From: Flavobacteriaceae bacterium
GTDB lineage: Bacteria; Bacteroidota; Bacteroidia; Flavobacteriales; Flavobacteriaceae
NCBI GenBank assembly: GCA_029238215.1
Contig: JAQWGN010000010.1
Coordinates: 124,001-188,000 of the forward strand
Length of the DNA stretch: 64,000 nucleotides
Direction of reading: 5' to 3'
Below are positions 28,517-37,720 of this stretch, piece after piece. The first letter of the stretch is position 1, and each line of letters starts with the position of its first letter. The notes beneath the pieces were generated by a model. That model made no database searches and was not told where the DNA came from. It worked only from the letters and a program-made list of their open reading frames with translations. Position numbers and translations under genes: made by a program.

Positions 28517-29731
28517 TTAGGCTTTTCGTACCAAGCGCGCCATATAAAAACCATCAAAGCCATCTACAGCCGGCCATAAATGTTTTTCACTCTCTAAGGT
28601 AAATTCACTACCAATTTCTGACGCCAAAAAAGATTTAACTTGATTTTCGTTTTCTTGTGGAAGTATGGAGCAAGTAACGTAGATTAGTTTTCCTTCTGGT
28701 TTTACCATGTGTGCGTATTGACTTAAAATCTGTTGTTGTTCTATTGTAATACGCTCAATAAAATCAGGGTTGAGTTTCCACTTTGCATCAGGATTTCTTC
28801 GAAGTACACCTAGTCCACTGCAAGGCGCATCGATAAGTACACGATCTGCTGATTGATGAAGTTTTTTAATCACTTTTGTACTATCAATTAACCGCGTCTC
28901 AATATTATGTGCACCTGCGCGCTTAGCCCTTCGTTTAAGTTCTTTAAGCTTATATTGATGGATGTCTAGTGCGATTAACTGCCCTTTATTTTCCATGATT
29001 GCTGCAAGGTGAAGGGCTTTACCGCCAGCACCAGCGCATGCATCAATAACACGCATTCCTGCAGTAACTTCTGCAAAAGGGGCTACACACTGTGATGAAG
29101 CATCTTGAACTTCAAACAGACCTCTTTGAAAAGCTTCAGTTGAAAAAACATTCGCTCTTTCGTCTAAGATTAAGGCACTTGGGTATTTTGAATGAGTTTG
29201 TGTCATGATTTTTTCTTCCAAGAGTGTGTTACGCAATAATTTTGGAAGTGTTTTTAGAGCGTTTGCACGAAGCACAACAGGTGCCATAGTATTTAGCGCA
29301 TCCAATTCCTTTTCCCATTTTTTTTCACCTAGCGCATTGCTTCCTAACTCATCCATCCAGTCGGGAATTGAGGCTCTAATCTTTCTTTCTTTTCGTAAGG
29401 CCTCAAACCTTCCTTTAATACGACGCGTTGGAGTGTCTACGAATGCATTCCATTCGGGTAGGGGATATCCTCGAAGTGTAGCCCATACAGCAAAAATTCT
29501 CCAAAAATCATCTCTGTTATATGGTTCTTGTACCTCAGCTATTGTTGCATACATGCGTTTCCAGCGCACAATTTCGTATGTTGTTTCTGCAATAAAGCCT
29601 CGATCTCGGCTTCCCCAACGTTTATCGCTTTTTAAAAGCTGTGCAACAACTTTATCTGCGTATTTACCGTCATTAAAAATGTGATGCAAACCGTTAAGTA
29701 CGGGTAAAACTAAGTTTTTGTGTAAGCGCAT
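28517..29731 (-). CDS. RsmB/NOP family rRNA (cytosine-5) methyltransferase
   Basis: A 404-residue SAM-dependent RNA m5C methyltransferase. The SAM site is VIDACAGAGGKALHLAAIM; catalytic cysteines are in RVLIDAPCSGLGVLRRNPD and YVTCSILPQENENQV. The N-terminal helical (NusB-like) part is present. The start MRLHKNLVLPVLN at 29731 is preferred over an upstream codon that would overlap the preceding gene. The target may be 16S rRNA as for RsmB, but the family also includes other specificities. Confidence 0.9.
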   Translation of the reverse strand: MRLHKNLVLPVLNGLHHIFNDGKYADKVVAQLLKSDKRWGSRDRGFIAETTYEIVRWKRMYATIAEVQEPYNRDDFWRIFAVWATLRGYPLPEWNAFVDTPTRRIKGRFEALRKERKIRASIPDWMDELGSNALGEKKWEKELDALNTMAPVVLRANALKTLPKLLRNTLLEEKIMTQTHSKYPSALILDERANVFSTEAFQRGLFEVQDASSQCVAPFAEVTAGMRVIDACAGAGGKALHLAAIMENKGQLIALDIHQYKLKELKRRAKRAGAHNIETRLIDSTKVIKKLHQSADRVLIDAPCSGLGVLRRNPDAKWKLNPDFIERITIEQQQILSQYAHMVKPEGKLIYVTCSILPQENENQVKSFLASEIGSEFTLESEKHLWPAVDGFDGFYMARLVRKA

Positions 29732-29735
29732 AGCG

Positions 29736-31559
29736 TTAATTGAATGATTGAAGCTCAATCAGTTTTTTGTACATCCCATTTTGAGCTAACAGGGAGTCGT
29801 GAGTGCCTCGTTCCAGTACAGTCCCCTTGTCTAGTACGATGATTTCATCAGCACTTTGAATGGTAGATAAGCGGTGCGCGATTACCAATGAAGTTCGATT
29901 TTGCATTAATTTCTGCAAAGCGTCTTGTACCAAACGTTCAGATTCTGTATCCAATGCTGAGGTGGCTTCGTCTAAAATCATAACAGGTGGATCTTTAAGC
30001 ACGGCACGTGCAATGGCCAAGCGTTGCTTTTGTCCTCCCGATAATTTATTTCCTGCATCCCCAATTACAGTGTCTAATCCATCCGGTAGCTCCTTCACAA
30101 AAACCAAGGCATTTGCAATACGCAATGCTTCCTCAATTTCTTGAGTTGTAGCTTCTGGGCGTGCTGTGAGGAGGTTGTTTTTAACAGTGTCATGAAACAA
30201 CACTGCATCTTGAGTGACATACCCAAACATAGATCGAAGGTCTTTTAACCTTAGTTCATTAATGGGAACATCATCAATACATATGCTACCTTCTTGCGGG
30301 TCGTAAAAACGCGCCAACATATTGGCGAGGGTTGTTTTACCACTTCCAGAGGGGCCTACTAATGCCAGCGAGGTGCCTTTTGGGATGGTCAACGAAAGTC
30401 CGTGAATAATTTTTTCATCTTCGTAGCTAAAGTGAATATTTTCAAAGGATATATTTTCAGTAAAATCTGGTAAATTACGTGGTGTTTTAGGCTCTTTAAT
30501 TTCAGATTTATGAAGTAAGTACTCCATAATGCGATGGGCAGCTGCATTCCCTTTTCGCACACTATAAATAGCCTTGCTCATTCCTTTTGCGGGGGTAAGT
30601 ACCGCATATGCCAATCCCAAATAAGTAAGAAATGCAGATCCACTCAGTGTTCCCTCAACCAAAACCAAGCGACCTCCAATGTATAATATTATGCCAATTA
30701 CAGCGATGCCTAAAAATTCACTCATTGGACTTGCTAAACTTTGACGGTGTGTGAGTTTGTTTGAAAACGTGAACAAACGCTTGGTAATGACAGCGAATTT
30801 TTTACCAAAAGCTTTTTCAGCAGTAAAGACTTGAATGATTGGGATTCCAGTTAAAGATTCTTCTACAAAAGAAAGAAGTTCACCAAACTCGCGTTGAACA
30901 TAATCGGAGCGTGATTTTAACGATTTTCCAACTTGTGAAATTAACCAACCCGATAATGGAATAAACAGCAGCACGAATAACGTAAGTTTTGTGCTAAGAG
31001 CAAACATAGCGCCCAAGGCGAAAAGTATGGTCAGGGGTTCGCGAATTAGAATTTCTAATACCGCCAAAAAAGAACGCTGAACTTCCGTAACATCCGAAGT
31101 GATTCGGGCTAATGTATCTCCTTTTTTATTGTCGGAATGAAAACTAGCAGAAAAAGAAATAAGTTTGGTATAAAGTGCGTTTTGCAAGTCTTTTACAACA
31201 CCGTTTCGCATAAATGTAATGAAAAATAAGGCAGCGTAATTAAATATGTTTTTTAGGAAAAAAGAGAGTAAAATAGCGCCAATTACGATCATTAAGGCAT
31301 TGAGCTCTTCCCCTCCTGAAAATTGATATACCTTGTATTGAAAGGAATCAAACGCAAAATCTTTAAGGGAAACTTCTTCACCCCAAACAGGTTTTTCAGC
31401 AACTGTTTTTTGTTCTCCAAATAGGACCTCAAGCATGGGCATTAATGCAATAAAGGATATGGCATTAAAGAGTGCATACAACAGGTTAAATAGAATATTT
31501 AATCCAATGTATCCCTTGTATGGAAGTGCGTAGCGAAGTATATACCGGATAGGTGTCAT
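29736..31559 (-). CDS. MsbA-like ABC exporter (fused permease and ATPase)
   Basis: A 607-residue half-transporter: six membrane helices (about residues 15-310) followed by an ATPase with Walker A GPSGSGKTTLANML, signature LSGGQKQRLAIARA and Walker B VMILDEATSALDTES. It is the MsbA/lipid-exporter type common in Flavobacteriia, a homodimer in the inner membrane. The substrate (lipid A, lipid or drug) cannot be read from sequence. It follows the phosphoglucomutase gene after 3 bases. Confidence 0.92.
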   Translation of the reverse strand: MTPIRYILRYALPYKGYIGLNILFNLLYALFNAISFIALMPMLEVLFGEQKTVAEKPVWGEEVSLKDFAFDSFQYKVYQFSGGEELNALMIVIGAILLSFFLKNIFNYAALFFITFMRNGVVKDLQNALYTKLISFSASFHSDNKKGDTLARITSDVTEVQRSFLAVLEILIREPLTILFALGAMFALSTKLTLFVLLFIPLSGWLISQVGKSLKSRSDYVQREFGELLSFVEESLTGIPIIQVFTAEKAFGKKFAVITKRLFTFSNKLTHRQSLASPMSEFLGIAVIGIILYIGGRLVLVEGTLSGSAFLTYLGLAYAVLTPAKGMSKAIYSVRKGNAAAHRIMEYLLHKSEIKEPKTPRNLPDFTENISFENIHFSYEDEKIIHGLSLTIPKGTSLALVGPSGSGKTTLANMLARFYDPQEGSICIDDVPINELRLKDLRSMFGYVTQDAVLFHDTVKNNLLTARPEATTQEIEEALRIANALVFVKELPDGLDTVIGDAGNKLSGGQKQRLAIARAVLKDPPVMILDEATSALDTESERLVQDALQKLMQNRTSLVIAHRLSTIQSADEIIVLDKGTVLERGTHDSLLAQNGMYKKLIELQSFN

Positions 31560-31562
31560 AAA

Positions 31563-33266
31563 TTAGATCCCTAGTTCAGCCAAAATTCGATTTATTTTTT
31601 GCTCCAGAACCTCTTTTTTGGCTCTATACCCTTGAGTGGTTTCAAGAGGGGCGTTTACACTAACGTAGAACTTAATTTTAGGTTCTGTACCGCTAGGGCG
31701 TGCAGCAACTGTTGTTCCATCTATTGCTTTAAAAATCAACACATTGGCTTTTGGCAAAGGTATCATTTCTTTTTCTTGCGATTGAACAACTAAACGAGTT
31801 GCTATGTTGTAGTCTTCAATATGGCTAATGGTACTTCCATCCAATGTTTTTGGTGGATTGTTTCTAAACTGATCCATAATTTGAACAATTTCTTCAGCAC
31901 CAGACTTTCCTTTTTTGACTAAAGAAACCAACCGTTCTTGGTATAGTCCTAGTGCTACATAAAGTTCAATAAGGCCTTCCAAGAATGTACTGTTCTTAGC
32001 TTTTGCTTCTGCAACAACTTCACAAGCTAATAAAGCCGCAGTAACTGCGTCCTTATCTCTCACAAAATCTCCTACCATGAATCCAAAACTTTCCTCCCCA
32101 CCTCCAAGGCAACGCTGATTTGGAAAGTCTTCAATCATCTTTGCAATCCATTTAAACCCAGTAAGACCAAGTTTACAACTAACATTATGGTGTTTTGCAA
32201 CTGCTTCCATCATTGGCGTGGAAACTATTGTAGAACCAACAAAAGGATTTTCTTTCTGGGTGTACCCACCTTTACTGAGGATGAACTGGGTCATGGCTAC
32301 CATCGTTTGATTGCCATTCAAAAGCTCCAATTCATTATTTTCGTTTCGTACAGCAATTCCGAGTCGATCAGCATCAGGGTCTGTACCGATAACGATATCC
32401 GCATCAATTTCTTCCGCCTTTTTGATAGCCAGCTTAAGCGCGTCTGGTTCTTCTGGGTTTGGTGAGGCTACTGTTGGAAAATCTCCATCAGGAGTTGCTT
32501 GTTCTTCAATAATTGAAACTTGGGTATATCCAGCAGCTTTAAGTACTTGTGGAATTGCTGTTATTGAAGTTCCATGTAAGGAAGTAAATACGATTTTAAC
32601 CGACTCACGATTCCCCGAGCCAATCCGTCCAATAGCTACAGAAGCATCTTGAAAAGCCCTGTCTATCTCCTGATCAATCAGTTTGATTCGATTATTTTGC
32701 GCTTTAAATTTTATATCCTCGTAGGTGCAATTTTCAATAGCATTTATGATATTGTTGTCATGAGGAGGTACAATTTGTCCTCCATCTTGCCAATACACTT
32801 TATATCCATTGTATTCTGGTGGGTTGTGTGATGCAGTAAGTACAATGCCACATTGACATTTTAAGTGACGTACCGCAAAAGAAACTTCAGGGGTAGCACG
32901 TAGATCAGAAAACAGAAACACATCAATGCCATTGGCCGAAAAAATATCAGCAACAATTTGTGCAAGTTCTTTGCTGTTATGACGGCAGTCGAAGCCTATA
33001 ACAACACGTGGTGTTTGGTTTGGAAACTGTGTATTGATGTAGTTGCTAAGCCCTTGAGTAGTGCGTCCAAAAGTGTATTTGTTAACACGATTGGTGCCAA
33101 CGCCCATAATGCCTCGCATGCCGCCTGTTCCAAATGCTAGGTTTTTGTAAAATGCATCTTCTAGTTGTTCAGGATTATTTCTTAAAACTGAGACTTCTTG
33201 TTGGGTCTGTTGATCAAAAGGAGACTTTTCCCAAGCAGCTGCATGGTCTAAATAAGCGATACTCAT
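31563..33266 (-). CDS. Phosphoglucomutase / phosphomannomutase family enzyme
   Basis: A 567-residue alpha-D-phosphohexomutase. The phosphoserine loop is GIVLTASHNPPEYNGYKVYW (about residues 140-160), the metal loop is GTDPDADRLGIAVRN, the sugar loop has GGGEESFGFM, and the C-terminal phosphate-binding motif is RPSGTEPKIKFY. Length fits the PGM2-like bacterial group that interconverts glucose or mannose 1- and 6-phosphates. The start MSIAYLDHAA at 33266 avoids overlapping the upstream glycosyltransferase. Confidence 0.94.
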   Translation of the reverse strand: MSIAYLDHAAAWEKSPFDQQTQQEVSVLRNNPEQLEDAFYKNLAFGTGGMRGIMGVGTNRVNKYTFGRTTQGLSNYINTQFPNQTPRVVIGFDCRHNSKELAQIVADIFSANGIDVFLFSDLRATPEVSFAVRHLKCQCGIVLTASHNPPEYNGYKVYWQDGGQIVPPHDNNIINAIENCTYEDIKFKAQNNRIKLIDQEIDRAFQDASVAIGRIGSGNRESVKIVFTSLHGTSITAIPQVLKAAGYTQVSIIEEQATPDGDFPTVASPNPEEPDALKLAIKKAEEIDADIVIGTDPDADRLGIAVRNENNELELLNGNQTMVAMTQFILSKGGYTQKENPFVGSTIVSTPMMEAVAKHHNVSCKLGLTGFKWIAKMIEDFPNQRCLGGGEESFGFMVGDFVRDKDAVTAALLACEVVAEAKAKNSTFLEGLIELYVALGLYQERLVSLVKKGKSGAEEIVQIMDQFRNNPPKTLDGSTISHIEDYNIATRLVVQSQEKEMIPLPKANVLIFKAIDGTTVAARPSGTEPKIKFYVSVNAPLETTQGYRAKKEVLEQKINRILAELGI

Positions 33267-33288
33267 TGCGTTAATTTTCAATGCAAAT

Positions 33289-34266
33289 TTACGTAATCTC
33301 TTTATTGTGGTGTGATTTAACGTCTTTAATTTTATACCGCTGGCTGTGATCACGATTTCGTATAATAATCTCGGCAATAAATCCAGCGAGAAAGAATTGA
33401 CTTCCCAAAATCATGGTGGTGAGTGCAGCGTAAAACTGGGGCCTGTCGGCAATTAACCTTCCGTCTGGCGTAATAAGAAGTTTGTCGATGCCTAGATATA
33501 ACGAAAAGGTAAATCCAAGCAAGAGCATTATACTTCCAATAAGCCCAAAAAAGTACATAGGTCTTTTGCCAAATCGTTGTAAAAACCAGAGAGTAATTAA
33601 ATCTAAAAATCCCTTTACGAAACGATCAGGGCCAAATTTTGAATGCCCGAATTTACGCGCCTGATGCGTAACTACTTTCTCGCCTATTTGTTTAAATCCC
33701 GCCTGTTTAACTAGTACGGGAATGTATCTGTGCATTTCCCCGTATACTTCAATAGCTTTAATTACATCACTACGGTAAGCTTTTAAGCCACAGTTAAAGT
33801 CGTGTAGTCGAATTCCCGAAACTCTTCGTGCAGCCCAATTGAATACTTTCGATGGAAGATTTTTGAATAAATACGAGTCAAAGCGTCTTTTTTTCCAGCC
33901 CGACACCATGTCGTAACCTCCTTCGCTAATTAGTTTAAATAATGCAGGGAGTTCTTCCGGAGAGTCTTGTAAATCGGCATCCATGGTACACGCTACAGCC
34001 CCTTTGCAGTGTAAAAAACCAGCGTGTAAAGCCTGTGATTTACCATAATTTCTCAAAAAACGGATGCCCATAACACGCTCATCGATAGCGATTGTTTTTG
34101 TTACCCAATCCCAAGAAGTATCCTGACTGCCATCATCAATAAAAATAAGTTCAAACGAAATAGAAGCATCTTCTAAAACGCTGACAGTCCAATTATAGAG
34201 TTCAGGAAGGGACTCCGCTTCATCTAAAAACGGAATAATTACACATAAATTAGGGTGTTGAGTCAA
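33289..34266 (-). CDS. Family 2 glycosyltransferase, dolichyl-phosphate mannosyltransferase-like
   Basis: A 325-residue membrane-anchored GT2. The nucleotide-sugar fold has VIIPFLDEAESLPEL, FIDDGSQDTSWDW and the metal-binding ACTMDADLQDSPEELP, with two membrane helices at about 230-300, as in DPM1/ArnC/GtrB-type enzymes that load undecaprenyl phosphate. The start is TTG, immediately after the TAA stop of the DUF4199 gene and in the same frame, so expression probably depends on coupling. The sugar is unknown. Confidence 0.9.
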   Translation of the reverse strand: MTQHPNLCVIIPFLDEAESLPELYNWTVSVLEDASISFELIFIDDGSQDTSWDWVTKTIAIDERVMGIRFLRNYGKSQALHAGFLHCKGAVACTMDADLQDSPEELPALFKLISEGGYDMVSGWKKRRFDSYLFKNLPSKVFNWAARRVSGIRLHDFNCGLKAYRSDVIKAIEVYGEMHRYIPVLVKQAGFKQIGEKVVTHQARKFGHSKFGPDRFVKGFLDLITLWFLQRFGKRPMYFFGLIGSIMLLLGFTFSLYLGIDKLLITPDGRLIADRPQFYAALTTMILGSQFFLAGFIAEIIIRNRDHSQRYKIKDVKSHHNKEIT

Positions 34267-34773
34267 TTAATTCTTTTTTGCAACTAAGCCTGTTATAAGT
34301 CCCACGACTAGGCCAATAATAATATTTATGATTAAGATAAATGGAAAGCTTATGTAAAAAAACTTTTCTGTATTCTCTTGTTGCATTTGAATAAAGCTTT
34401 CATCAAGGTCGGGTTGCTTTTCCCGAAGCATATCTGCTTGCAGCTGAGCAGTATTCGTTATAAAGTCGGGTTCTACAACATTAATGAATAATGCAAAATA
34501 TAATAGAGAAATAATTCCTGTAACTAAAAATATACCTGCACCTAATTTAATGGATTGTTTTAATGCTAAAAACCCATTGTTGTCTTTCTTAAACGTTGTA
34601 ATGGCAAATACAGTTACCGCAGAGGGGATTAATACGTTGATTGCTTGAATAATTGGAGATTGTTCATACATCATGTCCATAAAATATAACATGAGACTAA
34701 ATACAATGCCAATCCCTGCAGCTACGATGCCAAACCGATAGTTGTAAGGTCCTAATTTAAGTGTGGTTTCCAT
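34267..34773 (-). CDS. DUF4199 family membrane protein
   Basis: A 168-residue integral membrane protein with about four helices: FGIVAAGIGIVFSLMLYF, INVLIPSAVTVFAIT, AGIFLVTGIISLLYFALF and the C-terminal FPFILIINIIIGLVVGLITGL. Between helices 3 and 4 is an acidic, Gln-rich extracytoplasmic stretch. This matches DUF4199, a Bacteroidota family of unknown function often found next to this type of glycosyltransferase. The start METTLKLGPY at 34773 is chosen because the longer frame covers the divergent promoter region. Confidence 0.87.
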   Translation of the reverse strand: METTLKLGPYNYRFGIVAAGIGIVFSLMLYFMDMMYEQSPIIQAINVLIPSAVTVFAITTFKKDNNGFLALKQSIKLGAGIFLVTGIISLLYFALFINVVEPDFITNTAQLQADMLREKQPDLDESFIQMQQENTEKFFYISFPFILIINIIIGLVVGLITGLVAKKN

Positions 34774-34799
34774 TTTCGTATTTTTTATGGTTAAGTGTA

Positions 34800-34829
34800 T
34801 TGTAAATTTAGATAAAATAATTAAGTTTG
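34800..34829 (+). promoter_or_regulatory. rpmE2 promoter (TTG, 19 nt, TAAGTTTG)
   Basis: TTG at 34800-34802, exactly 19 bases, then TAAGTTTG at 34822-34829: a full match to the Bacteroidota housekeeping promoter. It is followed by the palindrome CCTTTTAAAAGG (34834-34845), which would lie at the very start of the transcript. Confidence 0.8.
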
Positions 34830-34854
34830 CACCCCTTTTAAAAGGTAATCCATT

Positions 34855-35106
34855 ATGAAACAAGGTATTCACCCAGACAATTATCGCTTAGTGGCATTCA
34901 AGGATATGTCAAATGAAGACGTCTTTATTACTAAGTCTACAACTAACGCAAAAGAAACTATTGAAGTAGAGGGTGTTGAGTATCCGCTAGTTAAACTAGA
35001 GATTTCTCGAACATCACATCCATTTTATACTGGTAAATCCAAACTTGTGGATACTGCCGGACGAATTGACAAGTTCAAGAACAAATATTCAAAATTCAAG
35101 AAATAA
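34855..35106 (+). CDS. rpmE2: 50S ribosomal protein L31, type B
   Basis: An 83-residue L31 with [20 protein letters not shown] and [21 protein letters not shown], the type B signature. It lacks the zinc-binding CxxC of the other L31 class, so it needs no zinc. Single gene with its own promoter and terminator. Confidence 0.97.
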   Translation: MKQGIHPDNYRLVAFKDMSNEDVFITKSTTNAKETIEVEGVEYPLVKLEISRTSHPFYTGKSKLVDTAGRIDKFKNKYSKFKK

Positions 35107-35127
35107 GTTTGATTCGATTACAAATTT

Positions 35128-35152
35128 AAAACCTCCGTATGGGGGTTTTTTT
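35128..35152 (+). terminator. Terminator after rpmE2
   Basis: Stem AAACCTCC / GGGGGTTT (one U-G wobble) around a GTAT loop, followed by a run of T. It ends the rpmE2 transcript. Confidence 0.85.
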
Positions 35153-35161
35153 ATTTACACC

Positions 35162-35169
35162 TATATTTG
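35162..35169 (+). promoter_or_regulatory. Candidate promoter of the GlmU-like gene, -7 box TATATTTG
   Basis: An exact TAnnTTTG box lies just after the rpmE2 terminator and ends 3 bases before the ATG at 35173, again implying a nearly leaderless message. No -33 TTG is seen at 19 nt. Confidence 0.5.
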
Positions 35170-35172
35170 AAT

Positions 35173-36333
35173 ATGCGTATATGTTTATTTGACGGTCCTA
35201 ATCGTAATGACTTACTTCCCTTAGTTTATACGCGTCCAGTAGCGGAATTACTTATTGGGACTATGACATTATCTGCAAGATGGGAGCAGTTTACAGATAC
35301 AACCCCAACAGTAGAGACCGTAGATTATCTTCAAGCTACTACAGCTGAGTTTGATGTAGCTGTAATGGCAGGTTGTATACCAACAGTTAAACTTTTGGAG
35401 GCCATTAAACAATTAGTAACTGGTCAAAAATTGATATATAACGATACAGTTATTGCCTTTAAGGGTGCCAACTCAAGCAGTGATTCATCTATAGATGATT
35501 ATGAATCAATTCCATTTTTGGAACAGCTTACACTTATTAGATATCCTTGGGATTTGTTTTCACATAATGCTCAAACGATACTTGATGACACGTTGTTTTT
35601 TACAAACACGCATTCAAACGCCTTAGATGATTCAAATAAACAGTTTGGGAAACACCCTCTTTTGGTTGGTCAGAACATAACTGCATTTGCGGCAACCTTT
35701 AACACACAAAATGGACCAATCATCTTGGATGAAGGAGTCACTATAATGGAGGGTGCATTGTTACGAGGACCTCTTTATGTGGGTAAAAACACAACTATTA
35801 AAATGGGCACCAAAATTTATGAGGGGTGTAGCCTTGGGCCAAACACCAAAGTTGGTGGTGAACTAAATAATGTTGTTTTCTTAGGGAATTCTAATAAAGG
35901 ACATGATGGTTTTTTAGGAAATGCTGTGGTAGGAGAGTGGTGTAATTTAGGAGCAGCTACCGATGCATCAAATCTTAAAAACGACTATGGAATGGTTCGC
36001 GCTTGGAATTATACCCAGCAAAAATTTATCTCTACTGGCCTTCAGTTTTGCGGACCCATTATTGGAGATCATTCACAAACAGCCATTCAAACTGCGTTAA
36101 ACACAGCTACCATTATTGGTGTGGGATGCAATATATTTTCTACAGGATTTCCTAGAACATTTATACCTAGTTTTTCAAGAGGAGGAGCTCAGGGGTTAAT
36201 TGAAAACCGTTTGGATAAGGTTTTAGAAACGGCTCGCATTACAATGGGGCGTCGTGGAAAGGAACTAGACGCAAAAAAGAAAAGAATTCTAACCGCAGTC
36301 TTTGAAGTCACAAAAACTTGTCGTAAATCCTGA
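35173..36333 (+). CDS. GlmU-like putative sugar nucleotidyltransferase / LbH protein
   Basis: A 386-residue protein. The N-terminal part (FDGPNRNDLLPLVYTRPVAEL) is the NTP_transf_4 domain of flavobacterial GlmU-like proteins. The C-terminal part from about residue 190 is a left-handed beta-helix with hexapeptide repeats (GPIILDEGVTIMEGALLRGP, GKNTTIKMGTKIYEGCSLGPNTKVGGE, GDHSQTAIQT). Such proteins are often named GlmU, but the canonical GxGxRM nucleotidyl loop is absent, so activity is uncertain. ATG 35173 is preferred to a TTG two codons earlier that lies inside the -7 box. Confidence 0.87.
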   Translation: MRICLFDGPNRNDLLPLVYTRPVAELLIGTMTLSARWEQFTDTTPTVETVDYLQATTAEFDVAVMAGCIPTVKLLEAIKQLVTGQKLIYNDTVIAFKGANSSSDSSIDDYESIPFLEQLTLIRYPWDLFSHNAQTILDDTLFFTNTHSNALDDSNKQFGKHPLLVGQNITAFAATFNTQNGPIILDEGVTIMEGALLRGPLYVGKNTTIKMGTKIYEGCSLGPNTKVGGELNNVVFLGNSNKGHDGFLGNAVVGEWCNLGAATDASNLKNDYGMVRAWNYTQQKFISTGLQFCGPIIGDHSQTAIQTALNTATIIGVGCNIFSTGFPRTFIPSFSRGGAQGLIENRLDKVLETARITMGRRGKELDAKKKRILTAVFEVTKTCRKS

Positions 36334-36367
36334 GGAAGCAAGCCTTAGTGCATCGCTGTTCGGGTTG

Positions 36368-36375
36368 TATATTTG
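36368..36375 (+). promoter_or_regulatory. Candidate mtaB promoter, -7 box TATATTTG
   Basis: An exact TAnnTTTG box 19 bases before the mtaB ATG, in the 61-base gap after the GlmU-like gene. Confidence 0.45.
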
Positions 36376-36394
36376 CTAAAATTACATAATCATC

Positions 36395-37720
36395 ATGCAG
36401 GGCACTGTTGCATTTTATACTTTAGGTTGTAAGCTGAATTTTTCAGAGACTTCCACCATTTCACGTTCGTTTAAGGCGGCAGGATATATCGAAAAAACTT
36501 TTGATGAAGTAGCAGATGTTTATGTTATTAATACTTGTTCTGTTACCGAAAATGCTGACAAGAAATTTAAAACGATTGTTAAACAAGCATTAAAGCAAAA
36601 TCCAGATGGTTTTTTGGTTGCTATCGGATGTTATGCACAGCTTAAACCCGAGGAACTTGCCTCCCTAGACGGGGTAGATTTGGTTTTAGGGGCTAATGAA
36701 AAGTTTAATGTTGTTGATTTTGTAGAGAGTAAAGCTACAGGTGCCGTCCATGCATGTGACATTAATCAGGTTGAGCAATATATCGGAAGTTATGCTATTG
36801 GTGAGCGGACACGTGCATTTTTAAAAGTTCAAGACGGTTGCGATTATAAATGTACTTATTGTACTATTCCGCTAGCTCGTGGATTATCACGAAGCGATAC
36901 CTTGGATAATATCTTAATTCAAGCACGAGAAATTGTAGCTCAAGACATTCGTGAAATCGTTCTTACTGGAGTTAATATTGGCGATTTTGGAAAAGGGGAG
37001 TTTGGAGCTAAACAACACGCACATACTTTTTATGATTTGGTGGCTGCTTTGGATGACATTGCTGGTTTAGAGCGCATTCGAATTTCATCTATTGAGCCTA
37101 ATTTATTACGTGCGGAAACTATCAATTTTGTTGCCCACTCTAAACGATTTGTACCTCATTTTCATATTCCGTTACAGAGTGGCAGTAATGCTATTTTGGC
37201 GGCTATGCGCCGAAGGTATCAGCGTGAATTATATGCCAAGCGAGTGGCACAAATTAAGACCCGTATGCCTCATGCTTGTATTGGTGTTGATGTTATTGTA
37301 GGGTTTCCTGGCGAAACCGACGCCCATTTTATGGAAACCTATCACTTTTTAAATGAGCTTCCAGTTTCATATTTACATGTTTTTTCCTATTCAGAACGCA
37401 AAGACACCCTTGCAGCTTCACTTCCCGATCCTGTACCAAAAGCTGTTAGAGCAAAACGAAGTAAAATGTTACGTGGCTTATCACTTAAAAAACGCCGTGC
37501 CTTTTATGAATCGCAACTTGGGACTACTCAAGAAGTTTTGTTTGAGTCAGAAAACAAAAGTGGATATATTTATGGTTTTACCCCAAACTATGTAAAAGTA
37601 AAGGCTTTTTGGAACCCCGAGTGGTGTAATACGTTAAAACAGGTTAAACTAACCGGCATTGATGACGATGGTCTAGTGGTTTTTGAGCTTTTAACTCAGA
37701 CTAAGACAGAGGTGATTTAG
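36395..37720 (+). CDS. mtaB: tRNA t6A37 methylthiotransferase MtaB
   Basis: A 441-residue radical SAM methylthiotransferase that makes ms2t6A at position 37 of tRNAs. The N-terminal UPF0004 domain has the three cluster cysteines in LGCKLNFSE, NTCSVTENAD and IGCYAQ. The radical SAM motif is KVQDGCDYKCTYCTIPLARG, and a TRAM-like RNA-binding end follows. LGCKLNxSE and the N-terminal organisation favour MtaB over MiaB and RimO. Its last 4 bases overlap the convergent GNAT-like gene. Confidence 0.94.
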   Translation: MQGTVAFYTLGCKLNFSETSTISRSFKAAGYIEKTFDEVADVYVINTCSVTENADKKFKTIVKQALKQNPDGFLVAIGCYAQLKPEELASLDGVDLVLGANEKFNVVDFVESKATGAVHACDINQVEQYIGSYAIGERTRAFLKVQDGCDYKCTYCTIPLARGLSRSDTLDNILIQAREIVAQDIREIVLTGVNIGDFGKGEFGAKQHAHTFYDLVAALDDIAGLERIRISSIEPNLLRAETINFVAHSKRFVPHFHIPLQSGSNAILAAMRRRYQRELYAKRVAQIKTRMPHACIGVDVIVGFPGETDAHFMETYHFLNELPVSYLHVFSYSERKDTLAASLPDPVPKAVRAKRSKMLRGLSLKKRRAFYESQLGTTQEVLFESENKSGYIYGFTPNYVKVKAFWNPEWCNTLKQVKLTGIDDDGLVVFELLTQTKTEVI

